From Pseudomonadota bacterium (lineage in GTDB: Bacteria; Pseudomonadota; Alphaproteobacteria; Rhizobiales; Hyphomicrobiaceae), in contig JAFAFW010000046.1 in NCBI GenBank assembly GCA_023423275.1, positions 1 through 64,000 on the forward strand: DNA of 64,000 nt. The letters are read 5' to 3'. This document shows, piece after piece, positions 34,801 through 44,402 of this stretch. Both the position numbers and the translations under genes were made by a program. The notes under the pieces were generated by a model. That model worked only from the letters and a program-made list of their open reading frames with translations. It made no database searches and had not been told where the DNA came from. Position 1 is the stretch's first letter. The number at the start of each line of letters is the position of its first letter.

Positions 34801-36370
34801 GAAAGTGACCGGAGCCGCAGGCAGGATCGATGATGCGCAGGTCAAGGAGGGATTCGATGGCGGCCTTGTCTTCTTTACCTGCAACCGTCTCCTCGATCAG
34901 CGGGTCGAGGGTCTCGTCGAGAAGCGCCTGAACCAGGCTGTCAGGGGTATAATAGCTGCCTGACACCTTGCGGGCATTGCCCCTCGTCTCGTCGCCCTCG
35001 GCAAAAGTGAAAGTGCGCGTGTCAGCGCTTGCAACCGGTGTCAGCTCCAACAGGCTTTCATAGACCGAGCCTAGCTCTTCGGTTTCCATGTCGCGCCAGT
35101 TGACGCGCGTGAGTGGATGACCGTCGGGCCGCATCCACGCCAGCCGCCAGATCGCGGCTAACAGCCGGCGGTTGTCGATCTTGCAGGCGGTGAGATTGGC
35201 AAGCTGCCCATGGGCAAACAGACCGCCAAGCGCCGGCAGCCCCAGACGCGGTTCCCCCTTTCCCAATGCGGTGAAAGTGGCTTTGAGCCCTTCCCAGGCG
35301 TCGCCATGACGGTCCCAGGATGTGCGGCGCATGCAGCGCTCGCGCAAGCGCGCCAGTGAATACCCTTCCGCATAAGCCTTCGTAGCTGACTGTGGTGCGG
35401 CGGGCGCATGCAAAAGCTCCCGGTCCTCGGCGGCAAAGAGGAAGATGAGACGATAGACGAGACGCAGGAGCTCCTCGAAATAGCCCTGGCGTGTAAGTCC
35501 GCCTTCGATCAGTGATTGCCGAAGAGTGCCGTTGGCCTGATGTTCGATGAACCCCTGCCCCAATTCGATGAGCGCGGCTTCGACGCCGCGCCGCAGCTTG
35601 TCGCGAGCGGCCACGCCTTCAACGCGACCGGTGTCGCGCCAAGTCTCGAGGGAGGACTCAGTGGGGGCGGATCTAGGGTTGCCGAAGCGGCTCTGATGGA
35701 TCAGGAGCCACAACGCAGAAAAGTCAGGGAACAGCCCCTCGGAGAAAATCTTGGCAAGGTCGGCCTCGATCCAGGCCGGACGCGTGAGACTGACATTGTC
35801 GCGCATGAGACGCAGCGTGAGGCCGTCGATGGTCAGGCCCCAGGCAGCCTCCTCGCTCGCATTGAGATATTCCTGCAAGAGGAGCGTGGCCGAGCGGCGA
35901 CGCCCTCCATCACCGAACTGCGCCAGGCTTTCATCTAGGCCCCGCCGGCGGGCCACAGGAGGCGGAGCGGGCGCGATGACAACAGGAATACGTCCAGCAA
36001 GAGCGGCATGACCTATCGGAAATTCGCGCTCGCCCAATCGGATCATTGCCTGAGGTTTGAGCGTATCAAAGCCGAAGCACTGCTGCAGGAGATCAAGAGC
36101 AAACTTCCCGGAAGCCGCAGGACTGTTCACACGCGCCGCATCAAACTTCGCCCATAGGGCTTCGGCGATGCGAAAATAGCGCGCGATCTCATCGCGGATC
36201 TTCAGACCGTCGGGTACGCGGTAGCTGTGTTCGTCCTGGCCATGCGCCTCAAAGGCTGCGATGCGCGCGACTATGTCCGGCGTCAGCAGACCGCCGATAA
36301 TCTCGATGGCGCCGAACTCGAGGCGGACGGCGCGACGTGAGGAACGAAGGCGAGTGGTGCGGCGTGCCAT
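31820..36370 (-). CDS. Eco57I/PglX/DrmMI-like N6-adenine DNA methyltransferase
   Basis: A 1516-aa class I DNA methylase. Motif I is DPACGSGHFLLAAARRLA near residue 514 and motif IV is GNPPWERIK near residue 784 (NPPW, adenine-N6 type). The N-terminal ~450 residues match the helical/specificity region of large Eco57I-like enzymes (EYLNASEEAAWGLTIDGLTL), and the C-terminal part likely recognises DNA. In BREX, DISARM and related systems such enzymes mark host DNA as self. No PD-(D/E)xK motif is evident at the N-terminus, so it is probably methylase only. It starts 6 nt after the SNF2 helicase gene. Confidence 0.9.
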   Translation of the reverse strand: MARRTTRLRSSRRAVRLEFGAIEIIGGLLTPDIVARIAAFEAHGQDEHSYRVPDGLKIRDEIARYFRIAEALWAKFDAARVNSPAASGKFALDLLQQCFGFDTLKPQAMIRLGEREFPIGHAALAGRIPVVIAPAPPPVARRRGLDESLAQFGDGGRRRSATLLLQEYLNASEEAAWGLTIDGLTLRLMRDNVSLTRPAWIEADLAKIFSEGLFPDFSALWLLIHQSRFGNPRSAPTESSLETWRDTGRVEGVAARDKLRRGVEAALIELGQGFIEHQANGTLRQSLIEGGLTRQGYFEELLRLVYRLIFLFAAEDRELLHAPAAPQSATKAYAEGYSLARLRERCMRRTSWDRHGDAWEGLKATFTALGKGEPRLGLPALGGLFAHGQLANLTACKIDNRRLLAAIWRLAWMRPDGHPLTRVNWRDMETEELGSVYESLLELTPVASADTRTFTFAEGDETRGNARKVSGSYYTPDSLVQALLDETLDPLIEETVAGKEDKAAIESLLDLRIIDPACGSGHFLLAAARRLASRIARLSSPGTPSEDDYRHWLREVARRSLFGVDRNPMAIELAKVALWIETVEPGKPLSFLDAHLRCGDSLLGVYDLKALQIGIPDDAYKPLTGDAKPAAAAWRKLNKQARERDDKTIELAFTKVSDELATSAQKIDAQGEDDLAGVEAKRKAFEALVEGESYWRIKTACDLYIAAFLLLKVKPPALTAGAKGVTVPTTSAVRDKLSGLLAVSNLEADAIQVATAARAFHWPLEFPQVFFPEKGGIAGFDLALGNPPWERIKLQEQEFFASRDPEIANAPNAAARHRLIDGLASAPANSAKRALFGEFSVAKRIAEALSIFARVAGEEGGRFPLTGLGDVNTYALFAELFARCARRAGVIVPTGIATDATTAPFFAYLVEKHRLSALVDFENRDAIFPGVHRSYKFSLLALAPRAKAARFSFFLTNPTHMADDDRRFSLTPVEIAAINPNTKTAPVFRARADAELTKNIYTRIPVLVDQARGAQGNPWGASVAARFFHMAEDAACFKNLSYFHSGQYSELPGAIFQGDLDPSDKWVPLYEAKMMHQYEHRWATYSLGTGQPVVGPIEGVVKGDPKFNVMPRYWVSAKERDNRLRSRRWNRSWMIGWRKIVRSNDERTWILTPLCDAAVGDSIILFLTKPEIEASKIAAFLSVANSICVDYVVRQKVGGINLSFYMVEQMPIPDPNAFTKEDIQFILPRVLELTYTTDSMKPFGEDLGYTGTPFTWSNNRRALLRAELDAKIAKLYSLTRDQLRYILDPSDVYGTHYPSETFRVLKNNDVAKYGEYRTAKLVLQAYDQLTAGTLSTEVVRLDSDKIQVRTPVTASGPVADGAWARPRTDARGETGAMLAALLKAIEAPTPIRQLRIAAILALEPRLLVPQLEKEKSTEWQRLIGDEAKPLPKSAVQFVPPADETWGATLRGLRARGTLIEEANTWAPGTGLDKIETAGWPNGRAQFVLAFLQSQGDQPVLDALPEEARRWVDAEAA

Positions 36371-36376
36371 AGTCCC

Positions 36377-39166
36377 TCACAGTCTCGGCATCAGAACATA
36401 GAGGCCGATGACGTCGACCGGCGTGACAGCCTCCACCTTCACCGCGGCCCTGGACCCAAGGGCCTGACGCACGCGCGTGTGATCATCAGCCAGAACGGCT
36501 GCTCGCTCCGAGGCGTAGGCGTTGAGCGCGGCACGGAGTTCGGGAAGGCCTGCGATCGCTTTGGAAATCTGCTCGCCGCGCACGCGATCGGAAATGTTGC
36601 CGCTCAAGGCTTCAAAGAGTGCGAATGCGGTTTCGCCGTCGGCCGCGCGTTTGGCGCCGTGGAAGGCGATCGCAGCCGCTTCCTCGGCCATGGCGAATTG
36701 CGGGCCAAGCTTTCCCCGCGAGTCGATGCGGTGGCGAATGCGCAGCAGGAGTAATGTCGTTACGGCGATGACGCCATCGGCTTCCCACACCCCGCAGCGC
36801 GGCAGCGTCGACGGCACGTCCTGTAACGCATTCCCATCGAGCGCAGACTCAAGGAAGGACTCGGCAAGTATGCTCGACAACGGGTGTGCGCGGTGAATGG
36901 AGATGAAGCCTGCGCGCGGACGGGCATCAAAAGCGATCTTAAGCGGTTTGGGCGACGCGGTCTCATCGAGAAGACCCTCGGCCTGAAAGCGCTCCTTCAA
37001 AAGATCGGGGGCGAGGTGAAGCGGTGCGGAATAGCCTCCTTTCACTTCTGTCATTGCGGCATTGAGGCGAGCCAGGGCGCGAGCGACGAAACGCTCGGCA
37101 TCCTCGAAGCTGCCAAGAGCCCGCCGCGTTGCGTTCCACTCGGGAAGAACCTCGTCTGGTTTCAAAGTCCTCTGCGCGAAGATCGTTCGGGATTTCTTCT
37201 CAGCCTCGAAGGCGTTGGTCCAGGCGAGATCAATGTCCTTGGCCGCCTGGCTGTCCGCGACGGTAAAATCGAGTAAGAGCTGGCTTTCCTGTCTGGCGCG
37301 GAGCAGCACGGCCGACATAAGCGCCTGGGTGAGGCTGCCGCCTTGATCCGGCATCGGCACGCGCACGCCTGTTTGCTTCTCGATGGCCTGCGCCTTGCGC
37401 AGAATGACTTCCAGAACCGCGCCGTCGACGGGATTGTTCTCGCCATACAGCAACACAGTGCTGACGGATGGGCTCTTCTGGCCGAAGCGATCGACCCGCC
37501 CTTCTCTTTGCTGATGGCGCGTCGGGTTCCAGGACAGGTCGTAGTGGATGACGGCATCAAAATATGCCTGCAGGTTCACGCCTTCCGAGAGGCAGTCGGT
37601 TGCTACGAGAATACGCTTGTCGTGCTCGCCAAGCGCTTCGACGCGGGCTTCGCGATCGTCGGACGGCAACGTGCCAGTAACCGCCTCGACCTTGAACTGC
37701 TTGAAAGCAGCCTGCAAAGCTGCGGCAACGGCCTCCGCCGTGGCTATGTAGCGGCAGAAGATGATCGGCGAATAGCCCTCACCCGTAAGCTTTTTCGCGA
37801 TGCTGACGAGAGCCGCGAATTTTGGGTCGCGATCCATGTCCGCGGCGAGAGCCTTGGCCTTAGCAATCAGGCCGGCCAATCGTGGATCTTCAATAGCGGC
37901 GCCTGGTTCGCGATCGTCCTCGGCGGTGTCTTCGTCATCGAGGGCACGTGCCGCAAGCTCGTCAACCTCCGTCTCGTCGCCTTCTACGAGTGCACGCGTA
38001 AGGAGCGCCCGCGCGGCGGCGGCCGGACTCGAGCCAACACAGCGCATCAGGGCGAGCGTGCCCCAGAAAGCAAGTCTGCGGCGGCGATCTCCCTCCTGGG
38101 CTTCAACGACCTCGGCGCAATATCTGATGACGTCGGAATAGAAGGTCTCGTAGGCGCCGGTGAGACGGTATTTGATCTCGGCGGAGCGCTTGTCTGGAAA
38201 GAGGCCCGGTTCTTTCCAATCCTTAATGTCCTCGCGCCGCCTTTGGATGAAATATCCAGCCAGGCGCTCGCGAAGTGCTCGATGATGATCGCCGGATACT
38301 TCTCCAAGCGAAGCAAAATCCGGATGAAGCAATCCAAGAAGATTGTGAAACGCCTCATCATCGCCGGAATGTGGTGTGGCGGTGAGCATGACGATGTTGC
38401 GATCAGGTTTCTGAGCGAGCTTGCTCAGAAGCTCGAAGCGCCGATGGCGCCCTTTGCCGCCGGAGACGGCAGCATGGGCCTCATCGACCACGACCGTGTC
38501 GGGGCAGGCGCGCAGGAAATCGTCGAGACGCCGGTCGCTCTTGATAAAATCGAGACTGACGACAGTGAACGGATAGGCGTCGAACACGCTCGTTGTGTTG
38601 GGAAGGTCGCGCTCGAGGCGTGCCGCCTCGGCAGCCGTCACCGGCGTTGCATTGATAGAGAACTTCTGGTCGAGTTCTCCTGTCCACTGCTCGACGAGAT
38701 GCGGCGGGCAAAGGATCGAAAAGCGGTCAATGTCGCCTCTGTCGAGCAACTCGCGCAGGACCATGCCGGCTTCGATCGTCTTGCCGATTCCAACATCATC
38801 GGCAATCAGGAGTCGGGCGGTCTCCTGCCGCAGCGCCATCATGAGCGGGGCAAGCTGATAGGCCCGCGGCTCAAAATTGATGCGCCCTGCGCTTCGAAAC
38901 GGACCGGCGCCGCGACGCAGCGACAGCCGCAGCGCGTCGCGCAGAAGAAGTGCGGCCTCCCTCGGTCCCGTCCTGTCACCTTTGGGAGGAGCAAAAGAAG
39001 CGGGACCGATCGGGTCCGTCTCAAGCTCCGGAATGACGGTTTCCGCGTCTTCCTCCGAGCCAGTCAGGGGCCGCAGACGTAACGTCTCGCCGGACGAAAG
39101 TACGATCCACTCGCGCCCTCTGGCCCGTACCAGTTCACCTGCGGAAAAATTCGCGGTCACGCTCAT
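36377..39166 (-). CDS. SNF2-family helicase (DrmD-like)
   Basis: A 929-aa superfamily 2 ATPase. Walker A DDVGIGKTIEAG at ~123-134, DEAH box at ~228-231 (TVVVDEAHAAVSGG), ATPHSGDDEAF motif III region, and motif VI near residue 555 (HQQREGRVDRFGQ). This layout matches HepA/RapA-like SNF2 helicases and the DrmD protein of class 1 DISARM. It would translocate along DNA during phage DNA processing. Its ATG overlaps the stop of the giant helicase by 1 nt (TGATG), and the methylase gene begins 6 nt downstream. Confidence 0.9.
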   Translation of the reverse strand: MSVTANFSAGELVRARGREWIVLSSGETLRLRPLTGSEEDAETVIPELETDPIGPASFAPPKGDRTGPREAALLLRDALRLSLRRGAGPFRSAGRINFEPRAYQLAPLMMALRQETARLLIADDVGIGKTIEAGMVLRELLDRGDIDRFSILCPPHLVEQWTGELDQKFSINATPVTAAEAARLERDLPNTTSVFDAYPFTVVSLDFIKSDRRLDDFLRACPDTVVVDEAHAAVSGGKGRHRRFELLSKLAQKPDRNIVMLTATPHSGDDEAFHNLLGLLHPDFASLGEVSGDHHRALRERLAGYFIQRRREDIKDWKEPGLFPDKRSAEIKYRLTGAYETFYSDVIRYCAEVVEAQEGDRRRRLAFWGTLALMRCVGSSPAAAARALLTRALVEGDETEVDELAARALDDEDTAEDDREPGAAIEDPRLAGLIAKAKALAADMDRDPKFAALVSIAKKLTGEGYSPIIFCRYIATAEAVAAALQAAFKQFKVEAVTGTLPSDDREARVEALGEHDKRILVATDCLSEGVNLQAYFDAVIHYDLSWNPTRHQQREGRVDRFGQKSPSVSTVLLYGENNPVDGAVLEVILRKAQAIEKQTGVRVPMPDQGGSLTQALMSAVLLRARQESQLLLDFTVADSQAAKDIDLAWTNAFEAEKKSRTIFAQRTLKPDEVLPEWNATRRALGSFEDAERFVARALARLNAAMTEVKGGYSAPLHLAPDLLKERFQAEGLLDETASPKPLKIAFDARPRAGFISIHRAHPLSSILAESFLESALDGNALQDVPSTLPRCGVWEADGVIAVTTLLLLRIRHRIDSRGKLGPQFAMAEEAAAIAFHGAKRAADGETAFALFEALSGNISDRVRGEQISKAIAGLPELRAALNAYASERAAVLADDHTRVRQALGSRAAVKVEAVTPVDVIGLYVLMPRL

Positions 39167-42100
39167 CAGGCGCCCCCGTTGATCAGGGCTGCGAGGCCGG
39201 CGATCGCCTGTGCGCGCTCGTTCGCTGCGCTCGGCAGCACGACGAGACGGACGCCTTTCGCGGCGAGCTGAGCTTCGAGCTTGTCGGAAAAGTCAGCCTG
39301 GTTCACGGCAGCGACGCGCACGGAGCGCCATACATAGGGAATGGAAATGCCGTCGAGATGCAGAGGTTCGGGATCGGGGGGCGGGCAACCGTCGAGACTC
39401 TCATCGGGAGATGAGGCTGCTGTCTCTTGCGGGACGGCAAAAGCAAGGCGGGTCAACGCTTTCAGCGCATGCAGGTTGTGCGTGTTACGACGCTCAATAA
39501 ACTCATGATCGGGTTGATTGAAGTACGAGAGGAGGCAGCGATAACAACCGGCCACGCAGTGGGCGTTTGCATCCGCGACAAGCGCTTCGGGGCCGTTCTT
39601 ACTGGCTGCATCAAAGCTCTCGGGCCTGTAATGCATGATGGAGAGAGCTTCGCGCGCAACGGCGCCAAAAGCATTTATGTCGTGAATGAGCCGTGAAAGA
39701 GCCCCTGCTCCACCTTCGACAGCCTCGTAGAAGAACAGCGCCTTCCGGTCCTTTCGGCTCGGAGTGGGTTCGGCAAGGACCTCTCCTTCTTCGAGCTGGA
39801 AGACCGTTTCGATGCCTCGCGTGAGCGCGTGTTGGATTGTTGCCAGCACGACGTCGCGCGCATCGCCGAGTTCTGCGAGCCATGCTGTCGGAAACCTGAT
39901 GAGTAGCGCGTTCTTGTGATCCTCGACGACGGGTGTGATTTTCTGCCTGACCTTGAGAGGGGACGGAGTATCGTCGTCCTGCTCTCCCGGTGCGCTCGCC
40001 CAATAGCCGCTCTTGGCATCGATCCAGAAGCCAATGTCACTTTCCTCTTGTCTCCGCCGGAGCCCTTTGTTGATTCGTCGAACCGTGGATGCAGGCGCAA
40101 AAGTCGCGGTGAGGACTTCGCCATCGCCGTCGCAAAGGGCCCGGGCAATCATCGCGCCCGCGCGATGGAAGGAGAAGGTGGTCTGGAGGTCAAATCCCTG
40201 ACGTCGGCGCTCCTCGTCGTTGGCCGTAATGCGCTCGGCCTGTTTCGTTCCGACGTTGTCGATGCGATGAAGCTGCTGAATAAGGTTGGCGTGACTGAGG
40301 GGGTGCCTGCAAACATGGCACTCCTCCGGCGGTTCGTCGTCATGGCCCGCGCCGCACATCGGGCAGATGGCAACGCTGAACGTAGGCAGGAGTCCTTCCG
40401 GACCGCTGCCGACCTCCTTGAGCAGCGCGCGGTCCACGCGGTAAGCGCGCCCTTCGTGATAAACGAGGCTCCGGGGTCCGAATTCAGAGATGGCGAGGAA
40501 ACGCGCGCGTTGAATGTAGCGCTGGCCCTTTCCTCCCTGACCGCCTGGGACGAAAGCCATCAATGGCAGGCGCGGGAAGTTGTATCCTGGGAGGAAGCCT
40601 TCGGTCGCAAGATAGCGATAGACGTAGAAATCCGAGCCCTGACTCTCGCCGCCCCTTATAAGGAGCTTAACCTGGGTATTGCCGGCAACCTGGCGTGCTT
40701 CAGCAGAGCGGCGCTCATCCGCAGAGATGGAGTAGTCTTTGAGTGTCGCGGTGGCGTCCTCAATCTGGCGCTCAGCGGCAGCCAAGAGGTCGCGCCATCG
40801 TTGGAACGAATTGGCGAAGCGTTCGGGCGCCGCCGCGACGACGCTCTTGGCGCGATCTTCAATAGAAGTGAGCCAGGGCGGTGTATCCTGATAGTCCTGC
40901 TTTAACGCCGACAGAATGGCGAGCACCCGCGTCTCGGCGGTCTTCCGCGCGGCCTCTGAGGTCAAATGATCCGCGTAGTCATTCAGAAGCGACTTCGCCG
41001 GGCCCGCCATATCAAGATTGTCGGCAATAGAGGGCTTAAGAGCGACGCCGGTTGCAGCCAGCCATTCGGCATTGAGATGACTGTCCACGAGGTCGGGGTT
41101 GGTCAGATCGATTGATGGCGGTCGCACCACACCGTGAACTACAGCGCGCGGGTCGGCGAAGAAATACTGGTCGTGCGGACTCTGCGCGGCACAATAGGTG
41201 ACGACGAGTGCCGCCTGCCCACTGCGACCGGCGCGACCGCTGCGCTGTGCATAGTTTGCGGGCGTAGGCGGGACGTTCCGCATGTAGACCACGTTCATCG
41301 ACGATATGTCGACGCCGAGCTCCATGGTCGGCGAACAGAAGAGCGTCGGCAGGAATCCGCTGTCTTCACGCAGCTCTCGCAAGCGATCGGCATTATCGGC
41401 CAGCTCCTTTTGGTCGTCAGCTTCGTATCTGAACCGGCACTCGCGCATTTCCCTCAATTCGCTCTCGACCTGCGCCGTATGCTCGCGCCCCTCCAGGCCG
41501 AATAGGGCGTGGCCTCCAGATGAGAGAAGTTCTGCAATCTGCTCGTAGAGGGATCGGAAGAACTGATTGTCGCGCCCTGGACGCCCGATGGATGGTCCGC
41601 GCTTGAAAGCGATGGCGGACCCAATCAGGCGCCAGCCATCCTCGTCCACCGGGGAGGCAACTTGGGTGGCTATCCCGTAGTTGGCGGCGGCCTTCAAAAG
41701 TACATCAACAATCTCTGCGACTTGCCTCGTCGTGGCGCGCTGACCATTGAAGATCAGCTTTTTGAGGTCCCGGCCAACGGCACTTTGCGGACTACCGCGC
41801 AGGATAAGGGCTTCATCGCGTGCGCGGATCTCCCGCCTCTTGGGAGGCTTTGGGACGAATGTCACTGATGCGGTGTAGCGCTCCTCATCCAGACTCCAGG
41901 GTGGTTTGATGGTGCTGCGCATGCGTGCAGCCAAGCTCTCGATCTTCACGCGGTCCAGGGCATCGGTTTCGACGGCCAGCCCCTTGCGCATGGCATCGAA
42001 GACAACGCGGGCGGCCTGAAGCCGCTCTGCGTTGGAGGCCGCCGCCAACAAGGCGGAGCCGGCGAACAGCGGATCGTCTTCAACCATCTCGTCAAGGGAG

Positions 42101-44388
42101 ACATAGGACGCTTCGATGAGACCGAGATCTTCAAGATTGGGGTTGGTGAAGCGCCAACCGCGACGTTGGTCGACCCAGAAGCGGTGCGCCAGGGCTGCAC
42201 GGATGGACCTCTCGGCGTCAATCAGGTTGGCTCCCTTGAGATCCTGCTCGAAGAGCCATTCGGATCGGCGTGCTTTGTTGGCTCCAAGAAATCCGAGCGC
42301 AGTCTGGATGGCATGACCGGCCGCGTCATCAACCAAGCCATCCGGACGTTGGGCGAGCGCGCACAGGATTGCGCCGCGCAGCAGAGTGACGAAGATGAAA
42401 TCGTTGAAGTGGCCGGCCTGAAGGGCCGCATCCTGGCGATTGTCCGTGAAGGCCAGGAGCTTGCGGGTCGTCTCCTTGAGTGGAGAATGAGGATTGTTCA
42501 TCCATCGCAGAATCGAGCTCACGATTATGGTCGTGGCGGAGCTGCGCCCTTCGGCGCTGAGAGACGCGAGCCTGTTAATGTCGCGAGTCGAATCCGCGTG
42601 CGCATCACCGCAGGTTGGACAGAATTTGAACCGGCCGGGAAGAAACCACGCGCGACGTCCGCCCGGTTCGCACCGTCCATCGGGGTGGACGCTCAGCAAT
42701 ACCGCCCGGCTCTTGCGATAGGTGGATTTGAGGCGCAGATCTCCTGACGAAGTCTCCTCAAGCCAGGAATCCGGATAGTCCTCGTCGCGTCCTTCGAAGT
42801 CGAACGGTCCATCCACGGGCTCCGGCATGACAAAGCCCCACTGGCTGGACTCACCGATGGCCTCATCGTCGTCATTGGCGGGAATGTCGTCGATCTCGCG
42901 CTTCTCAATGCGCTTCTCACCGTGAGAAGTTATCAGGGTGACAGGATGGTGCTCCTGCCAGCACTTGCGGCAGAAGTGCGTGGCGAACAGACGCTTCTCC
43001 GGATTTTTGGGATCGAATATCTGGCCGTCAAAGGTGACCGTTCGCGAGCCGCTCACATCAAGCGTCGTGTAGAGACGGCCCGCGCCCGAGATGAACTGAT
43101 GGAGCTTGAAGGCAAAGAGCGGCTCGGGCGCTCCGCCGGAAATACCGCGGTCGCGCTCGGGCAGGCTGTACGCCAGGAGCGCGCGCTTCAGGGCACGGAC
43201 GCACTGATCGAGGGACTTGTTGGATTCTTCAGCGAGACGTTGAGATGCAGCGCTGATGGAGAGGGGCGACGCCCGCTCGGGCTTGCTGTTCACGACCTTG
43301 AGACCGAGCCGAGTCTCGACCCAGATCGCTAGGGCGTCCTTTGCTATTTCCGCGTTTGACTTGCCTGCATAGGGATCGCCCGATGCGGCGCGGTCCACGG
43401 CCTGGCCAAGGTCGGACAGGCCGGTATCCGCGCTGCGCTCAGGATCGGTCGCGCGACGCAGTGTTTCGGTTATGATAGCGTCGCGAGCGATCTTCGTCCC
43501 GAAGAGGCGGGATGCAACGTCCGCAACGATCTGGTTCCGATCGCCGTGGGTGTCCTCGCTGGCCATAGTGGCGGAGGTCCCGATGCAGATCGGCGGTCTC
43601 TTGGGATCTCCGATCCGGGCTCGCAACCGGCGCATGAGCATCGCCACGTCCGCGCCTTGCCTGCCCCGATACGTATGGAGTTCATCCAGAACGATAAAGC
43701 GGAGTCCGCGACAATTCTCAATGACGGTCTTGTCGAGCTCCGACTGCCGCGTCATCAACAGCTCGAGCATCATGAAGTTCGTCAGCAGTATATCGGGCGG
43801 GTTGCTCTTGATCCGCTCACGCTCCTCGGAGGTTTCCTGGCCCGTATAGCGAGCGTAGGTGACGCGCACGCCGCCATGATCGGTATCAAGGAATCTCTTG
43901 AGCTCCTCGCGTTGGCTATTGGCGAGGGCGTTCATCGGATAGATCACAATCGCGCGCGTCGACTGTGCTTCGCCGTTCCGCCTAGCCTTGATGATGGCGT
44001 CTACGATGGGAATGAAAAAGCAAAGAGATTTTCCCGAGCCCGTTCCGGTCGTAACGACGTAGCTCTTGCCGTCGAGCGCAAGTCCGATCGCCTGTTCCTG
44101 GTGACGACGGAGTTTAAGACTCTTGTCGCTGGCGTCAGCGGGAGCTTTGGCGTTCGTGAATATCCTGGCACAGTCCTCTGAAAGACCATCGGGACTGACC
44201 AGTTCTCGAAGCGTGCCCCCATCCTCATAGTGCGGGTTGATCTGAATGAGGGGTTCGGGCCAGAACGGCCGACCGCAGTAAAGCTCGTCGACCTTACCCT
44301 GCAGCTCGCTGGAGCGGATGCGCGTGAACGAGCGCGCAAAGGCCGCATATTGATCCAGCAGTTTTTCATCCAGGTTGAATACATCCAT
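39166..44388 (-). CDS. giant DExH helicase with C-terminal DUF1998 domain (DrmA/DrmB-like fusion?)
   Basis: A 1740-aa protein starting MDVFNLDEKLLDQYAAFARS. Walker A TGTGSGKS at ~114-121, motif II DELH at ~235-238, LGTS-type GTSATMAS, and motif VI QRSGRAGR near residue 1050. The C-terminal third has a CPMCGAGHDDEPPEECHVC cysteine cluster near ~1345 and the DUF1998 signature CVAGCYRCLLSYFNQPDHE near ~1610. DISARM splits a comparable set over DrmA (helicase) and DrmB (DUF1998), so this may be a natural fusion or a MrfA/YprA-like relative with inserts. It is preceded by the HigA-like gene (14-nt gap). The start 57 codons upstream would overlap that gene and is rejected. Confidence 0.88.
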   Translation of the reverse strand: MDVFNLDEKLLDQYAAFARSFTRIRSSELQGKVDELYCGRPFWPEPLIQINPHYEDGGTLRELVSPDGLSEDCARIFTNAKAPADASDKSLKLRRHQEQAIGLALDGKSYVVTTGTGSGKSLCFFIPIVDAIIKARRNGEAQSTRAIVIYPMNALANSQREELKRFLDTDHGGVRVTYARYTGQETSEERERIKSNPPDILLTNFMMLELLMTRQSELDKTVIENCRGLRFIVLDELHTYRGRQGADVAMLMRRLRARIGDPKRPPICIGTSATMASEDTHGDRNQIVADVASRLFGTKIARDAIITETLRRATDPERSADTGLSDLGQAVDRAASGDPYAGKSNAEIAKDALAIWVETRLGLKVVNSKPERASPLSISAASQRLAEESNKSLDQCVRALKRALLAYSLPERDRGISGGAPEPLFAFKLHQFISGAGRLYTTLDVSGSRTVTFDGQIFDPKNPEKRLFATHFCRKCWQEHHPVTLITSHGEKRIEKREIDDIPANDDDEAIGESSQWGFVMPEPVDGPFDFEGRDEDYPDSWLEETSSGDLRLKSTYRKSRAVLLSVHPDGRCEPGGRRAWFLPGRFKFCPTCGDAHADSTRDINRLASLSAEGRSSATTIIVSSILRWMNNPHSPLKETTRKLLAFTDNRQDAALQAGHFNDFIFVTLLRGAILCALAQRPDGLVDDAAGHAIQTALGFLGANKARRSEWLFEQDLKGANLIDAERSIRAALAHRFWVDQRRGWRFTNPNLEDLGLIEASYVSLDEMVEDDPLFAGSALLAAASNAERLQAARVVFDAMRKGLAVETDALDRVKIESLAARMRSTIKPPWSLDEERYTASVTFVPKPPKRREIRARDEALILRGSPQSAVGRDLKKLIFNGQRATTRQVAEIVDVLLKAAANYGIATQVASPVDEDGWRLIGSAIAFKRGPSIGRPGRDNQFFRSLYEQIAELLSSGGHALFGLEGREHTAQVESELREMRECRFRYEADDQKELADNADRLRELREDSGFLPTLFCSPTMELGVDISSMNVVYMRNVPPTPANYAQRSGRAGRSGQAALVVTYCAAQSPHDQYFFADPRAVVHGVVRPPSIDLTNPDLVDSHLNAEWLAATGVALKPSIADNLDMAGPAKSLLNDYADHLTSEAARKTAETRVLAILSALKQDYQDTPPWLTSIEDRAKSVVAAAPERFANSFQRWRDLLAAAERQIEDATATLKDYSISADERRSAEARQVAGNTQVKLLIRGGESQGSDFYVYRYLATEGFLPGYNFPRLPLMAFVPGGQGGKGQRYIQRARFLAISEFGPRSLVYHEGRAYRVDRALLKEVGSGPEGLLPTFSVAICPMCGAGHDDEPPEECHVCRHPLSHANLIQQLHRIDNVGTKQAERITANDEERRRQGFDLQTTFSFHRAGAMIARALCDGDGEVLTATFAPASTVRRINKGLRRRQEESDIGFWIDAKSGYWASAPGEQDDDTPSPLKVRQKITPVVEDHKNALLIRFPTAWLAELGDARDVVLATIQHALTRGIETVFQLEEGEVLAEPTPSRKDRKALFFYEAVEGGAGALSRLIHDINAFGAVAREALSIMHYRPESFDAASKNGPEALVADANAHCVAGCYRCLLSYFNQPDHEFIERRNTHNLHALKALTRLAFAVPQETAASSPDESLDGCPPPDPEPLHLDGISIPYVWRSVRVAAVNQADFSDKLEAQLAAKGVRLVVLPSAANERAQAIAGLAALINGGA

Positions 44389-44402
44389 GAGCGCCCTCGA
44401 TT

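Noticed and set aside
37343..39082. 579-codon open frame on the plus strand
   Set aside because: Antisense to the SNF2 helicase with all its motifs; composition is that of a high-GC shadow frame.
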